This document shows, piece after piece, positions 16,101-25,849 of a stretch of 46,164 nt of DNA. This DNA is from Reyranella sp. (lineage in GTDB: Bacteria; Pseudomonadota; Alphaproteobacteria; Reyranellales; Reyranellaceae), in assembly GCA_019750135.1 (NCBI GenBank), contig JAIEOV010000136.1, positions 1 through 46,164 of the forward strand, written 5' to 3'. The position numbers and the translations under genes are program-made. The notes beneath the pieces are model-generated. The model was not told the DNA's origin, did no database searches, and saw nothing but the letters and a program-made list of their open reading frames with translations. The stretch's first letter is position 1, and each line of letters begins with the position of its first letter.

Positions 16101-17585
16101 GACATTCGTGAGAGTGCCCGCGCCATAGCCGAAGAACTGCAGCACATCGGTGCCGCTGACGAAGTCGGAGACCGTATCGCCCTGCACCTGCCCGATGACG
16201 AACTGGAAGATGTCAGAGTTGCCGCCGCCTTGCAGCGTGTCGACGCCGGACCCGGCCTGCAGGATGTCGTTGCCGGCGCCGCCGCTCAGCATGTCGCCGC
16301 CGTCGCCGGCGGTCAGAAGATCATCGCCGTTGCCACCATTGAGCGTGTCGCTGCCGCCGCCGCCCAACAGGGTGTCGTTGCCGTCGTTACCGTTGAGCGT
16401 GTCGCCTTGACTGCCGCCGATCAGCGTGTCGTCGCCGGCGTTGCCGTTCAGTGTCGACGCCACCGCGCTGTTGGCGGTGATGGTGTCGTTGCCGGTGCCA
16501 CCGCTCGCCGTTTCGATCTGCGTGTCCAGGGCGATCGCAATGTTGTTCGCCTTGCCGCCGGCGCTCGAGAAGGTGCCGGGATTGAGGTTGACGTTGGCGT
16601 CCTGGGAGAAGCCCGACAGGTCGAGCGTATTGCCGGCCCCGGAATTCCAGATCGTGACGATGGCGGACGGGTTGTTGGCGCTGTCGAAGCTGTAGATGCT
16701 CTGCAGGAAAGGATCGGCGAAGTTCGCGTTGAAGCCATAGGTCTGGCCACCTGCGAACGTCCCGCCCGTCGCAGCGCCGTAGAGCCGCTGGATCGCCAGG
16801 ATGTCCAGCATCTGCGGCGTCAGCGGCTCGTTGTCGTAGAGCTTCCCGCCCGAACCGGTCGTCGAGCCCCAGTAGGTGCCGCCCACGGGATAGTCGACGA
16901 AGTAGCGTGTGTCGGTCCGGCTCGGATGGATGTACGACATGAGCGACCACTGCTCGGTGTCGTACGGCCCGAACTGCTGCTGCTGGTAGTCGACCGTGGC
17001 GTCGTAGGGGCCGGCATGGCCCAGGCCCAGTATGTGGCCGATCTCATGGATGACCGTCGACCAGGGATAGCCGCCCTTGGTGTCGGGGCTGCCGTCCAGC
17101 GGACCATATGTGTCGTGGGTGGTGTCGATCGTGATGTAGGCGCCCGTCGCGGGCGCGCTGTTGATCGTGGCGCTGCCCACCGGCACTTGCCAGTCGACGC
17201 CGAAGGAAGCGAAGGCCTGCTGGTTGGACAGTCGCTTCAGCGTGACGTTGGCCGTGTCGGCGCTGCCCGCCAACGCGAAGCTGATGTCGGCCAAGCCGGC
17301 CCACAGGCCAAAAGCACCCGTCCACACCGCCTGCTCGGCAGGCGTCCAAGTGGCCGCCGCATCAAACCAATAGGTGACGGTGCCGCCGGGCGTCCCGGGT
17401 GTGGCGCTGCCCCATTTGATCGCGCCGGAGGTCGACGTGTAGACGGTCGGCACGACGACCGTCCATTTGCCGTCGGGTCCCTGCAGGGATTCCATCGTGT
17501 AGTAGCTGACGGCGGCGGCCGTGTTCGCGTCGGTGACGCCGGAAATGAACGCGACTTCGGATTCGTACGGACCAAAATTCGGCAT
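13155..17585 (-). CDS. Serralysin (M10)-RTX-sedolisin (S53)-DUF4114 fusion, putative type I-secreted dual protease
   Basis: This 1476-residue protein combines two unrelated protease types. Residues about 1-250 are an M10B metalloprotease: zinc motif HEIGHILGLGH (His180, Glu181, His184, His190) and Met-turn SLMSYI (Met216). Residues about 362-462 hold nine tandem glycine/aspartate-rich RTX nonapeptides ending in SDIFQF. Residues about 560-660 resemble a pro-kumamolisin activation domain. Residues about 690-1175 are an S53 domain: ERSLD (Glu808, Asp812), NGDGGSG (Asp896, oxyanion), GGTSAATP (Ser1069) and a calcium motif from NDVRTGN (Asp1114) to GYDLTSGLGTPNG. The last 150 residues end in GGGDRDFNDLVVQLDF, a DUF4114-type fold. 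No signal peptide is present, as expected for type I secretion. The ATG at 17585 begins the family-like part; the frame is open to 17666. No exporter genes lie nearby. Confidence 0.88.
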   Translation of the reverse strand: MPNFGPYESEVAFISGVTDANTAAAVSYYTMESLQGPDGKWTVVVPTVYTSTSGAIKWGSATPGTPGGTVTYWFDAAATWTPAEQAVWTGAFGLWAGLADISFALAGSADTANVTLKRLSNQQAFASFGVDWQVPVGSATINSAPATGAYITIDTTHDTYGPLDGSPDTKGGYPWSTVIHEIGHILGLGHAGPYDATVDYQQQQFGPYDTEQWSLMSYIHPSRTDTRYFVDYPVGGTYWGSTTGSGGKLYDNEPLTPQMLDILAIQRLYGAATGGTFAGGQTYGFNANFADPFLQSIYSFDSANNPSAIVTIWNSGAGNTLDLSGFSQDANVNLNPGTFSSAGGKANNIAIALDTQIETASGGTGNDTITANSAVASTLNGNAGDDTLIGGSQGDTLNGNDGNDTLLGGGGSDTLNGGNGDDLLTAGDGGDMLSGGAGNDILQAGSGVDTLQGGGNSDIFQFVIGQVQGDTVSDFVSGTDVLQFFGYGAGTLTNVGGDTWKVSSGPVEETFTLSGVTSLAASDYAFYDLYTQLDNSTFLDFASWRSNQTTALTGGTAVGSGETLNVALVFDRANDPTNLLNSSWASRQQQLEALEQGGTLWTTYGANEGNYNAAKSVLDAMAGVTRLGAADSYVSSAQSRTIWVQVNGDSFSTLFGPATKLMDTGGQWYWNGNLSLPTALTDLGVSGIWFDTQKFQGQLATPTGTPAADLPQGSQSPGNNAAEFVQLYPQIAAQNYYNLPLSSAVATGTIGLVEPVIGTALDGDNAGAGFQAALDAYRAGAGVPTGAPVISVGNQSWGPPGQNNGSGERSLDTGMVATIAPQSPLVFYAGSGVTLADAFTAYQSSFWDPVNNPQVVSSSFRYTPMVAPGSPFYMASSELFVDAALRNITVFNSNGDGGSGYEIGNGLSNVNTSRSSPYSLTVGGTSISSTTAALQDNTLQDIVGKATSGDLATIWDLVAGGLTQSPVGASGGAALFIETVWNVYVLNGTTFSNRVGTGYLSNNTGSGGADPTQGIPTYQADYGLVPYTADPYHLIGRGTPDISANAGGNLYYIVPDKDMSGTEYNGGTSAATPLWAALGAQLNAIFKDQNLPHLGYANDLFYIASAISPASFNDVRTGNNISSFVQGGDYTSDGSAITPTGYGYTAGPGYDLTSGLGTPNGVLLARALTAIGHHQMSFADNPDLIDLNGSGNWLTGDVRQSLLIQATSTKQATTEMRVEIGGFDDSFSNHQSGEFAWTARFAQQSLQSDFDPNLVRLYDKYGHGSLLHTVADANAEVSTVIGRGVGYADQAQLTGAYGFADFATSFGSVHLARPVAVAETVGAANDQVAVVRMRQNGEDSLSVSFYKVDDYTGSIGGLKPGEAGYAEAAAARSYATSAGGTSLQGGGYGNYAQGQIVNVDAGDLIAMKLTNQTTGKTYWAFAEANEKVGGKDVGHLWNYDNNTWGWEDQHGGGDRDFNDLVVQLDFTSAYGSHWLV

Positions 17586-17647
17586 GGCGCCTGTTCTGCT
17601 AACTGCATGAGCGATGCGCTTTTGGTATCGCGCTCTCTCTGCGTCGC

Positions 17648-17679
17648 AAACCGGAAGTTCCCCCATATTGGGTCAACCG
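17648..17679. promoter_or_regulatory. Imperfect palindrome in the leader region of the dual protease
   Basis: The 167-base gap before the protease gene contains ACCGG...CCGGT arms around CCCAATATGGG (minus strand), with the outer five bases of each arm complementary and an inner CCC/GGG pair. On the minus strand TTGACC lies inside it. No convincing -10 follows, so a promoter cannot be placed. It is a possible site for the neighbouring winged-helix regulator. The rest of the gap shows nothing recognisable. Confidence 0.25.
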
Positions 17680-17752
17680 GTCTTTCGCCGCCCGTTCGCA
17701 GCCGTTATCCTTGTCTCGCACAGCGCGCCGAGGGCCGCGTCGCCGTCGCGCG

Positions 17753-18622
17753 TCAGACCTTCACGCCCGCAGACCTCAGCTCTGAGAGGAAGCCCACGGC
17801 GAGCTTGTGAACGAGGTTCGCCTGGACCGCCATTTGGCGGAAAGCGCTCTCCGGCGCCACCACTCCCCGGCGGCCGGCCCGTATACATTTGCCTTCCCGC
17901 ACCAGCTTAGCGGCATGCCGTCGTACGGTCTCGTAAGGCAGGCGCATCGAAGCGGCGATCGCCGCTATGCTGACCGGACGGCGGTCCGAGTCCGGCAGTA
18001 TGTCGCGATTAGCCTCCGGCGCGGTGTTCGCGATGTGTTGAACGTTGGCGGCCCGGATCGCCGTGAACACCAGCCCACTCATCAGGTCGCCGTCGAAATG
18101 GCCCCGCAGCACCTTCATGGCGGCAAGCAGCACGCCCAACGCCGCCACGGCGATGATGGTCTGCTCCTTGTCCAGCCGCCGGGAGCCCGGTGACGAACGC
18201 CGGGGCTGGTGATTCGCGAGGCCGATTCGTCCGAGGCTGCCGAGCAGGCGCACGGCGTTGAGATAGATCTTGCGCAGCACATCCGTCGTCCGGGCACTCC
18301 GCCGCACAGTCGCTGCGAGGGTGATCCCATCCCCGTGGGCGAGGCAGACGCCGCTACGCACGAGCTTGCGGACATGCCGACGCACCGTCTCGAAGGGCAT
18401 GTCGAGCTGGCGGGATAACTCCCGCACGCCCATCGGCTTGCTGTTCTCCGTGTCACGGAGCGAGGCATGCCACAGGGTGACGATGATCAGGCAGCTCGCG
18501 ACATCGTCGTCCAACTGGCAGATGAGGTCGAAGCCGCGCAGGAAGAACTCTGTCGAAACACGTCCGACCGGATAGGCATCCCGATGGACCTCCGGCTTGA
18601 CCTTCGATTTCGCCCGGCCCAT
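17753..18622 (-). CDS. Putative regulator with two tandem winged-helix halves
   Basis: I do not recognise a named family. The 289-residue protein has an internal duplication. The first helix-turn-helix covers residues 64-93 (GVRELSRQLDMPFETVRRHV) and the second 217-246 (SIAAIAASMRLPYETVRRHA); both end in RKLVRSGVC or AKLVREGKC, the start of a wing. Each is preceded by a similar hydrophobic helix (DVASCLIIVTLWHASL near 40; DLMSGLVFTAIRAANV near 179). The pattern is that of a one-chain pseudo-dimer of MarR/Lrp-like DNA-binding units. There are no membrane segments and no receiver domain. It lies 167 bases upstream of the dual protease and 28 bases downstream of ivd, same strand, so control of the protease is plausible. 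Confidence 0.7.
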   Translation of the reverse strand: MGRAKSKVKPEVHRDAYPVGRVSTEFFLRGFDLICQLDDDVASCLIIVTLWHASLRDTENSKPMGVRELSRQLDMPFETVRRHVRKLVRSGVCLAHGDGITLAATVRRSARTTDVLRKIYLNAVRLLGSLGRIGLANHQPRRSSPGSRRLDKEQTIIAVAALGVLLAAMKVLRGHFDGDLMSGLVFTAIRAANVQHIANTAPEANRDILPDSDRRPVSIAAIAASMRLPYETVRRHAAKLVREGKCIRAGRRGVVAPESAFRQMAVQANLVHKLAVGFLSELRSAGVKV

Positions 18623-18650
18623 TCCGGATGCACCCGCTCTTACACTTGGG

Positions 18651-19823
18651 TCAGGCCGTTTCGGCGAACAGCTCGCGGCCGATCAGCATGCGGCGGATCT
18701 CGCTGGTGCCGGCGCCGATCTCGTACAGCTTGGCGTCGCGCAACAGGCGGCCGGTCGGATAGTCGTTGATGTAGCCGTTGCCGCCCAGCAGCTGGATGGC
18801 GTCGAGCGCCACCAGCGTCGCCTTCTCAGCGGCGTAGAGGATGGCGCCGGCCGAATCCTTGCGCGTGGTCTGGCCGCGATCACAGGCTTTCGCGACGGCG
18901 TACACATAGGCCTTGCAGGCGTTCATCGTGGTGTACATGTCGGCGAGCTTGCCCTGCACGAGCTGGAACTCGCCAATCGCCTGGCCGAATTGCTTGCGCT
19001 CGTGGACGTAGGGCACGACGATGTCCATGGCGGCCTGCATGATGCCGATCGGCCCCGCCGCCAACACGGCGCGCTCGTAGTCGAGGCCGCTCATCAGCAC
19101 GTTGACGCCCTTGCCGACCTGGCCCAGCACGTTCTCGGCCGGGATCTCGCAATCCTCGAACACCAGCTCGCCGGTCGAGGAGCCGCGCATGCCCATCTTG
19201 TCGAGTTTCTGCGCCACCTTGAACCCCTTGCGGTCGGTCTCGACGATGAAGGCGGTGATGCCACGCGGGCCGGCTGCGGGATCGGTCTTGGCGTAGACCA
19301 CGATCACCTGCGCGTCCGGGCTGTTGGTGATCCACATCTTGGTGCCGTTCAGCACGTAGCGGTCGCCCTTCTTGTCGGCGCGCAGCTTCATGGAGACGAC
19401 GTCGGAGCCCGCGCCCGATTCGCTCATCGCCAGGCTGCCGACATGCTCGCCGGAGATCAGCTTCGGGAGAAAGCGCTTCTTCTGCTCGTCGTTGCCGTTG
19501 CGGCGGATCTGGTTGACGCAGAGGTTCGAATGGGCGCCGTAGCTGAGGCCGACGGCGGCCGAGGCGCGGCTCACCTCCTCGACGGCGATGACGTGCTCGA
19601 GATAGCCCAGGCCCGAGCCGCCATACTCCTCCTCGACGGTGATGCCGTGCAGGCCGAGCTCGCCCATCTTGGGCCACAGCTCGCGCGGAAACCGGTCGGT
19701 CTTGTCGAGCTCGGCGGCGATCGGCGCCACCTGGTCGGCGGAAAAGCGCTGGACCTGCTCGCGCAGCGCATCGGCGGTCTCGCCCAGACCGAAATCGAAC
19801 GGCGGCATTGCGTTGGGGATCAT
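18651..19823 (-). CDS. ivd: Isovaleryl-CoA dehydrogenase
   Basis: This 390-residue flavoenzyme oxidises isovaleryl-CoA to 3-methylcrotonyl-CoA in leucine breakdown. It has the acyl-CoA dehydrogenase motifs LAMSESGAGSDV and QLLGGNGYINDYPTGRLLRD. The catalytic Glu is at residue 250 in SGLDYERAVLAAGP; this position, in the helix rather than the late position of other family members, is diagnostic of isovaleryl-CoA dehydrogenases. N-terminal and C-terminal segments (GAGTSEIRRMLIGRELF) also match. Enoyl-CoA hydratase and a small exported protein precede it on the same strand. The rest of the leucine pathway (methylcrotonyl-CoA carboxylase) is not in the window. Confidence 0.92.
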   Translation of the reverse strand: MIPNAMPPFDFGLGETADALREQVQRFSADQVAPIAAELDKTDRFPRELWPKMGELGLHGITVEEEYGGSGLGYLEHVIAVEEVSRASAAVGLSYGAHSNLCVNQIRRNGNDEQKKRFLPKLISGEHVGSLAMSESGAGSDVVSMKLRADKKGDRYVLNGTKMWITNSPDAQVIVVYAKTDPAAGPRGITAFIVETDRKGFKVAQKLDKMGMRGSSTGELVFEDCEIPAENVLGQVGKGVNVLMSGLDYERAVLAAGPIGIMQAAMDIVVPYVHERKQFGQAIGEFQLVQGKLADMYTTMNACKAYVYAVAKACDRGQTTRKDSAGAILYAAEKATLVALDAIQLLGGNGYINDYPTGRLLRDAKLYEIGAGTSEIRRMLIGRELFAETA

Positions 19824-19847
19824 GATGTCTTGCCTGTCAGAGGGTTG

Positions 19848-20291
19848 TCAGTTCGGGTCGCCGATCTTGACGTTGATGCCGATCAGCTTCCATTCGCCGT
19901 CGGACGGGATGAACTCGAGACTGAAATGGACCTGCTTCGGCTCCGTCGGAAAGAGGCCTTTCACCAGCAGCTTGCCGTCGTCGTCGACCTTGGGTGCCGG
20001 GTCGTAAGCGGGCTTCAGCGCGGCGACGATGTCGAAGTCGATGTGCTTCTTGTTGAAGTCCTGGAACCGCCGCGCCAGCCGCTCGACCGAAAACTGCTCG
20101 CGGAACGGCTTGGAGAGCTTGGCGTGGAACACCTCGTAGTTGCCGGTGACGTTGGCATCGTTGAAGGTGAGCAGCGTCGCCTTGACCAGCGCTTCGAGCG
20201 CGCGCTCCGACGGCACCTTGTTCTGCGACTGCGCCAGCGGCGCCGTCAGCAGCAACGCCATCACCAACAGCACGCGCACGATCGTCGTCAT
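19848..20291 (-). CDS. Small exported protein of unknown function
   Basis: The 147-residue protein starts MTTIVRVLLVMALLLTAPLAQSQ, a clear Sec signal peptide likely cut after AQS or nearby. The mature part (about 120 residues) is mixed alpha/beta with EALVKATLLTFNDANVTGNY, AKLSKPFREQF and HFSLEFIPSDGEWKLIGINV. A late aromatic strand reading WKLIGINV resembles the end of an NTF2-like/cone domain, such as found in exported DUF4864-like proteins, but I cannot name the family with confidence. It sits between enoyl-CoA hydratase and ivd on the same strand with gaps of 24-30 bases, so it is probably co-transcribed with them. Confidence 0.8.
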   Translation of the reverse strand: MTTIVRVLLVMALLLTAPLAQSQNKVPSERALEALVKATLLTFNDANVTGNYEVFHAKLSKPFREQFSVERLARRFQDFNKKHIDFDIVAALKPAYDPAPKVDDDGKLLVKGLFPTEPKQVHFSLEFIPSDGEWKLIGINVKIGDPN

Positions 20292-20321
20292 CGGGCCTCC
20301 TCCCCGATGTCACGATAGCCC

Positions 20322-21101
20322 TCACGCCGCCCCACGTAAAACCGCCGACGAGGCGCGCAGCACGGCAGCCGATGCGCGCCGCATCTCATCGCCGAGCCAG
20401 GCGGCAAGCCGCGGCTCGCCCTGTCCGGCACGTGCCGCGCCGATGCGCTCGAGCTCGGTCGCGCGCAGTTCGCGCTTGGTGGTGGCGAAGGCCTGGGGCG
20501 GCAGCCCGGCATGGCGCTCGGCCTGGGCGACGGCGCGCGCCAGCAGGATCTCGGGTGGTACGCGTTCGTCCATGATGGCGAGCGCCTCGGCGGCGGCGGC
20601 ATCGATCGCCTCGCCGAGCAGGATCAGGCGACGCGCCGCCGACGGCGCGAGCTCAGCGCGTGCGATCTGCAGCGGCGCCACGGGATAGGTCACGCCGACG
20701 CGCACTTCGGCCAGGCTGATCTGTAGGGGCGCGTCAGCCACGATGCGCCAGTCGGCGCACAGCGCCAGGATCAACCCGCCAGCTATGGCGTGGCCGTTGA
20801 CGGCGGCGACCAACGGCTTGGGCCAGGCGTAGAGCGTGCCGAAGCTGTCGTTCAGGGCATCGATCAATCGGCGCTGACCCAGCCGGTCGAGGCCGGGCAC
20901 AGTCTTGAGATTGAGGCCGGCGGAAAAGGCCGGTCCCTCCGCGACGATCACCGCGGCACGGACGGCGCGGTCGGCAGCCAAGCCTTCGAACAGGTTGGAG
21001 AGCTTCTCCAGCAGCGGCGCGTCCATGGCGTTCATGGGCGGGTTGGCGAGCGTGACGACGGCGATGCCGTTCTCGGCGACGGTGAGCTTCAGGGTCGACA
21101 T
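20322..21101 (-). CDS. Enoyl-CoA hydratase/isomerase family protein
   Basis: The 259-residue crotonase-fold enzyme shows the oxyanion-hole segments GPAFSAGLNLK and AVNGHAIAGGLILALCADW. In canonical hydratases two Glu residues do the acid/base chemistry; here the second region reads SLAEVRVGVTYP, which keeps one Glu, while the first position in AGGLILAL is not an evident Glu. The chemistry may therefore be isomerase- or other crotonase-like rather than plain hydration. It is the first gene of the group that includes ivd and diverges from a LysR gene, a frequent arrangement for a regulator and its target. Confidence 0.87.
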   Translation of the reverse strand: MSTLKLTVAENGIAVVTLANPPMNAMDAPLLEKLSNLFEGLAADRAVRAAVIVAEGPAFSAGLNLKTVPGLDRLGQRRLIDALNDSFGTLYAWPKPLVAAVNGHAIAGGLILALCADWRIVADAPLQISLAEVRVGVTYPVAPLQIARAELAPSAARRLILLGEAIDAAAAEALAIMDERVPPEILLARAVAQAERHAGLPPQAFATTKRELRATELERIGAARAGQGEPRLAAWLGDEMRRASAAVLRASSAVLRGAA

Positions 21102-21176
21102 GTCCGAACAGTAGGCTCGGACGATGAATAGATGAAATCGATTGTTTCTCTAGAGATTATTGTCATTATCTATGGC
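21102..21176. promoter_or_regulatory. Divergent control region between enoyl-CoA hydratase and LysR genes
   Basis: This 75-base region is unusually AT-rich. It has a perfect 10-base palindrome TCTCTAGAGA (21147-21156) flanked by AATC/TTAT tracts, the kind of dyad LysR-type regulators bind. Exact -35/-10 elements are not clear on either strand. Confidence 0.35.
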
Positions 21177-22070
21177 GTGAATCTGGCCTTCATCCGCTAC
21201 TTTCTGGCCGTCGCCGACATCGGCAACTTCACCGAGGCAGCCGAGCGCTGCCATGTCACCCAGCCCACGCTGTCGGCCGGCATTGCACGCCTGGAGGAGG
21301 AAGTCGGCGCCCGCCTGTTCGATCGCGGCCGGCGCAGCGGTCTGTCGGCCGCCGGGCAGCGCCTGCTGCCGCATGCCCGCGCGATGGTCGAGGCGTGGCG
21401 GCTGGCGCGCGCCGAGCAGCGGTCGAGCCGGCGCACGCGGCTGGTGCGCGTCGCGATCGCCTCGACCGTGCCGGTGGCGGCGGCGATGCGGTGGCTGGCG
21501 ACGGCACAGGAACAGGTCGCGTTCGACCTTGAGATCTCCGAAGGGACAGCCGAGGCGATAGCGGACCGTTGGCGGCGCGGCCGCTGCGACGTTGCCCTCT
21601 TCCCCGCGCGCACGACCGCGACGACCGCCAACGCGGCCTCCCTATGGCGCGAACCTTATGAGCTGGCGGCTGCGTCGAACCATCTCGTCGCCACGCGCGA
21701 TCGCTGGTCGATCAAGGATCTCGCCGACACGCCGTTCGTCCTCCGAGCCGCCTGCGAGGCGCACGACGAGGCGACGCGGCTGGTCGCCGCCGAAGGCGTG
21801 CGGCCGCGCGCCGTGCTGCGTTCGGCCGACGAGGAGCGCTGCGCCGCCGCTGTGCTGGCCGGCCTCGGCGTCAGCCTGATGCCACGCTCGCTGCTGCGGC
21901 CAGGTATGGCGGCAGCCGAGATCCGCGAGGTCGCCCTGGAACGGCGCGTGATGCTGGGATGGCGCGAGGAACTGGATGGCGAGCTCGTGACCATTCTGCA
22001 CGACACCGCTTTGGCTCACCCGTGGCCCGGTCGCGGTGTTCGCGACATGCGGCTCGAATTCGTGCGGTGA
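21177..22070 (+). CDS. LysR-family transcriptional regulator
   Basis: The protein has the LysR N-terminal helix-turn-helix, VNLAFIRYFLAVADIGNFTE followed by AAERCHVTQPTLSAGIARLEEEVGARLFDR, and a C-terminal periplasmic-binding-like effector domain (VRVAIASTVPVAAAMRWLA to SLMPRSLLRPGM). The GTG at 21177 is preferred because the family consensus starts at NLAFIRYF; the ATG at 21132 would add 15 hydrophobic residues that look like translated promoter. It faces the enoyl-CoA hydratase gene and probably controls it; the inducer is unknown. Its 3' end is followed by a single repeat arm and the convergent mgtE. Confidence 0.9.
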   Translation: MNLAFIRYFLAVADIGNFTEAAERCHVTQPTLSAGIARLEEEVGARLFDRGRRSGLSAAGQRLLPHARAMVEAWRLARAEQRSSRRTRLVRVAIASTVPVAAAMRWLATAQEQVAFDLEISEGTAEAIADRWRRGRCDVALFPARTTATTANAASLWREPYELAAASNHLVATRDRWSIKDLADTPFVLRAACEAHDEATRLVAAEGVRPRAVLRSADEERCAAAVLAGLGVSLMPRSLLRPGMAAAEIREVALERRVMLGWREELDGELVTILHDTALAHPWPGRGVRDMRLEFVR

Positions 22071-22078
22071 TGCTCATG

Positions 22079-22104
22079 CGCCACTCCAGTGGCGCGCCCC
22101 CAGC
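22079..22104. repeat. Single arm of the twin-hairpin repeat, copy 3
   Basis: GCGCCACTCCAGTGGCGC, then GCCCCCAGC, repeats the arm found at 5007-5084 and 39659-39737, but the partner arm is missing. It forms one 8-base-stem hairpin and directly adjoins the mgtE stop codon (22105). It lies between the converging LysR and mgtE genes and could serve both as a terminator. Confidence 0.8.
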
Positions 22105-23459
22105 CTAAAGCAGAAACAGCGTCGCCAGGCCGAGGAACGCCACGAAGCCGATCACGTCGGTCACGGTCGTCAGGAACACCGTCGACGACACCGCCGGATC
22201 GATGCCGAATTTCTGCAGGCTGAGTGGGATCAGCGTGCCGGCGAGGGCGGCGGCGATCAGGTTGCAGACCATGGCGGCGCCGATCACGGCGCCGAGGCGC
22301 CAGTCGCCGTACCAGGCGACGACGGCGGCACCCATCACCAGGGCGAAGATCATGCCGTTCAGTCCGCCCACGGCCGCTTCCTTGGCGACGAAGCGCAACG
22401 CGTTGGCGGCGGTGAGCTGGCCGGTGGCGAGCGCCCGCACCGCGACCGTCACGGTCTGCGTGCCGGCATTGCCGCCCATCGAGGCCACGATCGGCATCAG
22501 CACGGCCAACGCCACGATCTTCTCGATCGAATGCTCGAACTGGCCGATCACCAGCGAGGCGAGCACGGCGGTCGCCAGGTTGACCGTCAGCCACACGGCG
22601 CGCAGCCGCGCGGTGCGCACCGGAGGGGCATACATGTCGTCGATGCCGACGCCGCCCATCCTCAAGATGTCCTCCTCGGCCTCCTCGTCGATCACGTCAA
22701 CCACGTCGTCGACCATGATCACGCCTTCCAGCCGACCGCGCACGTCGACCACCGGGCACGACACGAGGTTCTTGTCACGGAACAGGTGCGCCACCTCGAC
22801 CTGGTCGGCGCTGGCCGGCACCGACGGGATGTCGGGGTCGACGATGTCGAGGATCGGCACCGGCCGCTTGGTACGCAGCATGCGCCCCAGCGGCACCGAG
22901 CCGCGCAGCCGCCCTTCCGGGTCGACGACGAAGATGTCGTAGACGTCGTCGGGCAGGTCGGTCGCCTCGCGGCAGTGGTCGATCACCTCGCCCACCGTCC
23001 AGCCGTCGGGGATCTTGACCAGCGAGCGCTGCATCAGACGCCCGGCCGTGCCCTCGGGATAGGCCAGCGCGCTTTCGATCTCGGCGCGCTCTGCGGCGGG
23101 CAGCTCGGCCAGGACCTCCTGGCGTTCCTCTTCTCGCAGCTCCTCGATGATGGCAGCCGCATCGTCGGTCTCGAGCTCCCGGGCGGCGGCGGCGATGTCC
23201 TTGCTGTCGAGCTGGTCGAGAACGTCCTCGAGGACGTCCTCGTCGAGCTCGATCAGGGTCTCCGGATCGAGATCCTTCTTGAGGATGGCGACCAGCTTGT
23301 CGCGCTCGGCCTCGGCGACCTGCTCGAGGATCTCGGCCTGGCCGGTGGCGCTGAGGCCGACCAGCAGGCTTTTGACATCTTCCGCGCGATCATCGGCGAG
23401 CGCCGCCTCGACACGCCGGACCAGCTCCGGCGTCACTTCGTCGAGGACGTCGGGCTCAC

Positions 23460-23463
<4 letters not shown>
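22105..23463 (-). CDS. mgtE: Magnesium transporter MgtE
   Basis: MgtE is a Mg2+-gated Mg2+ channel of the inner membrane. The 452-residue product shows the superhelical N-domain (residues about 30-130, LxEEERxEVL-type repeats), two CBS domains (about 135-260; LMQRSLVKIPDGWTVGEVI and LVSCPVVDVRGRLEGVIMVDD) and a C-terminal membrane part with about five segments, including MPIVASMGGNAGTQTVTVAV, the pore motif. It starts in an ATGA overlap with the maeB stop, so the two are coupled. Mg2+ supply for a malic enzyme is an attractive but unproven reason for the pairing. Confidence 0.94.
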
Positions 23464-25745
<2,282 letters not shown>

Positions 25746-25781
25746 GCTCGCCTCCCAAGGACCAAACCAGTCATCCCTAAC

Positions 25782-25818
25782 AAAAAGGGCCGCCAATTGG
25801 GGGTCCCCAATAGGCGGC
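25782..25818 (-). terminator. Intrinsic terminator after tRNA-Leu
   Basis: On the minus strand GCCGCC-T-ATTGGGG, a two-base turn, CCCCAAT-T-GGCGGC form a 14-position stem with one T-T mismatch, followed by CCTTTTTG. It ends the tRNA-Leu transcript and separates it from maeB, whose start lies downstream at 25745. Confidence 0.85.
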
Positions 25819-25849
25819 AATATCACCTTTTCGATCGAACCGGCGAGTT

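Noticed and set aside
16200..16510. Tandem DNA repeats suggesting a CRISPR or satellite
   Set aside because: The periodicity is 27 bases and encodes RTX nonapeptides in the protease; there are no unique spacers between identical repeats.
15441..17810. 789-codon plus-strand frame antisense to the dual protease
   Set aside because: No domain is visible and it crosses the RTX repeats, whose antisense gives repetitive Val/Ala-rich peptide. The minus-strand protein has complete catalytic motifs.
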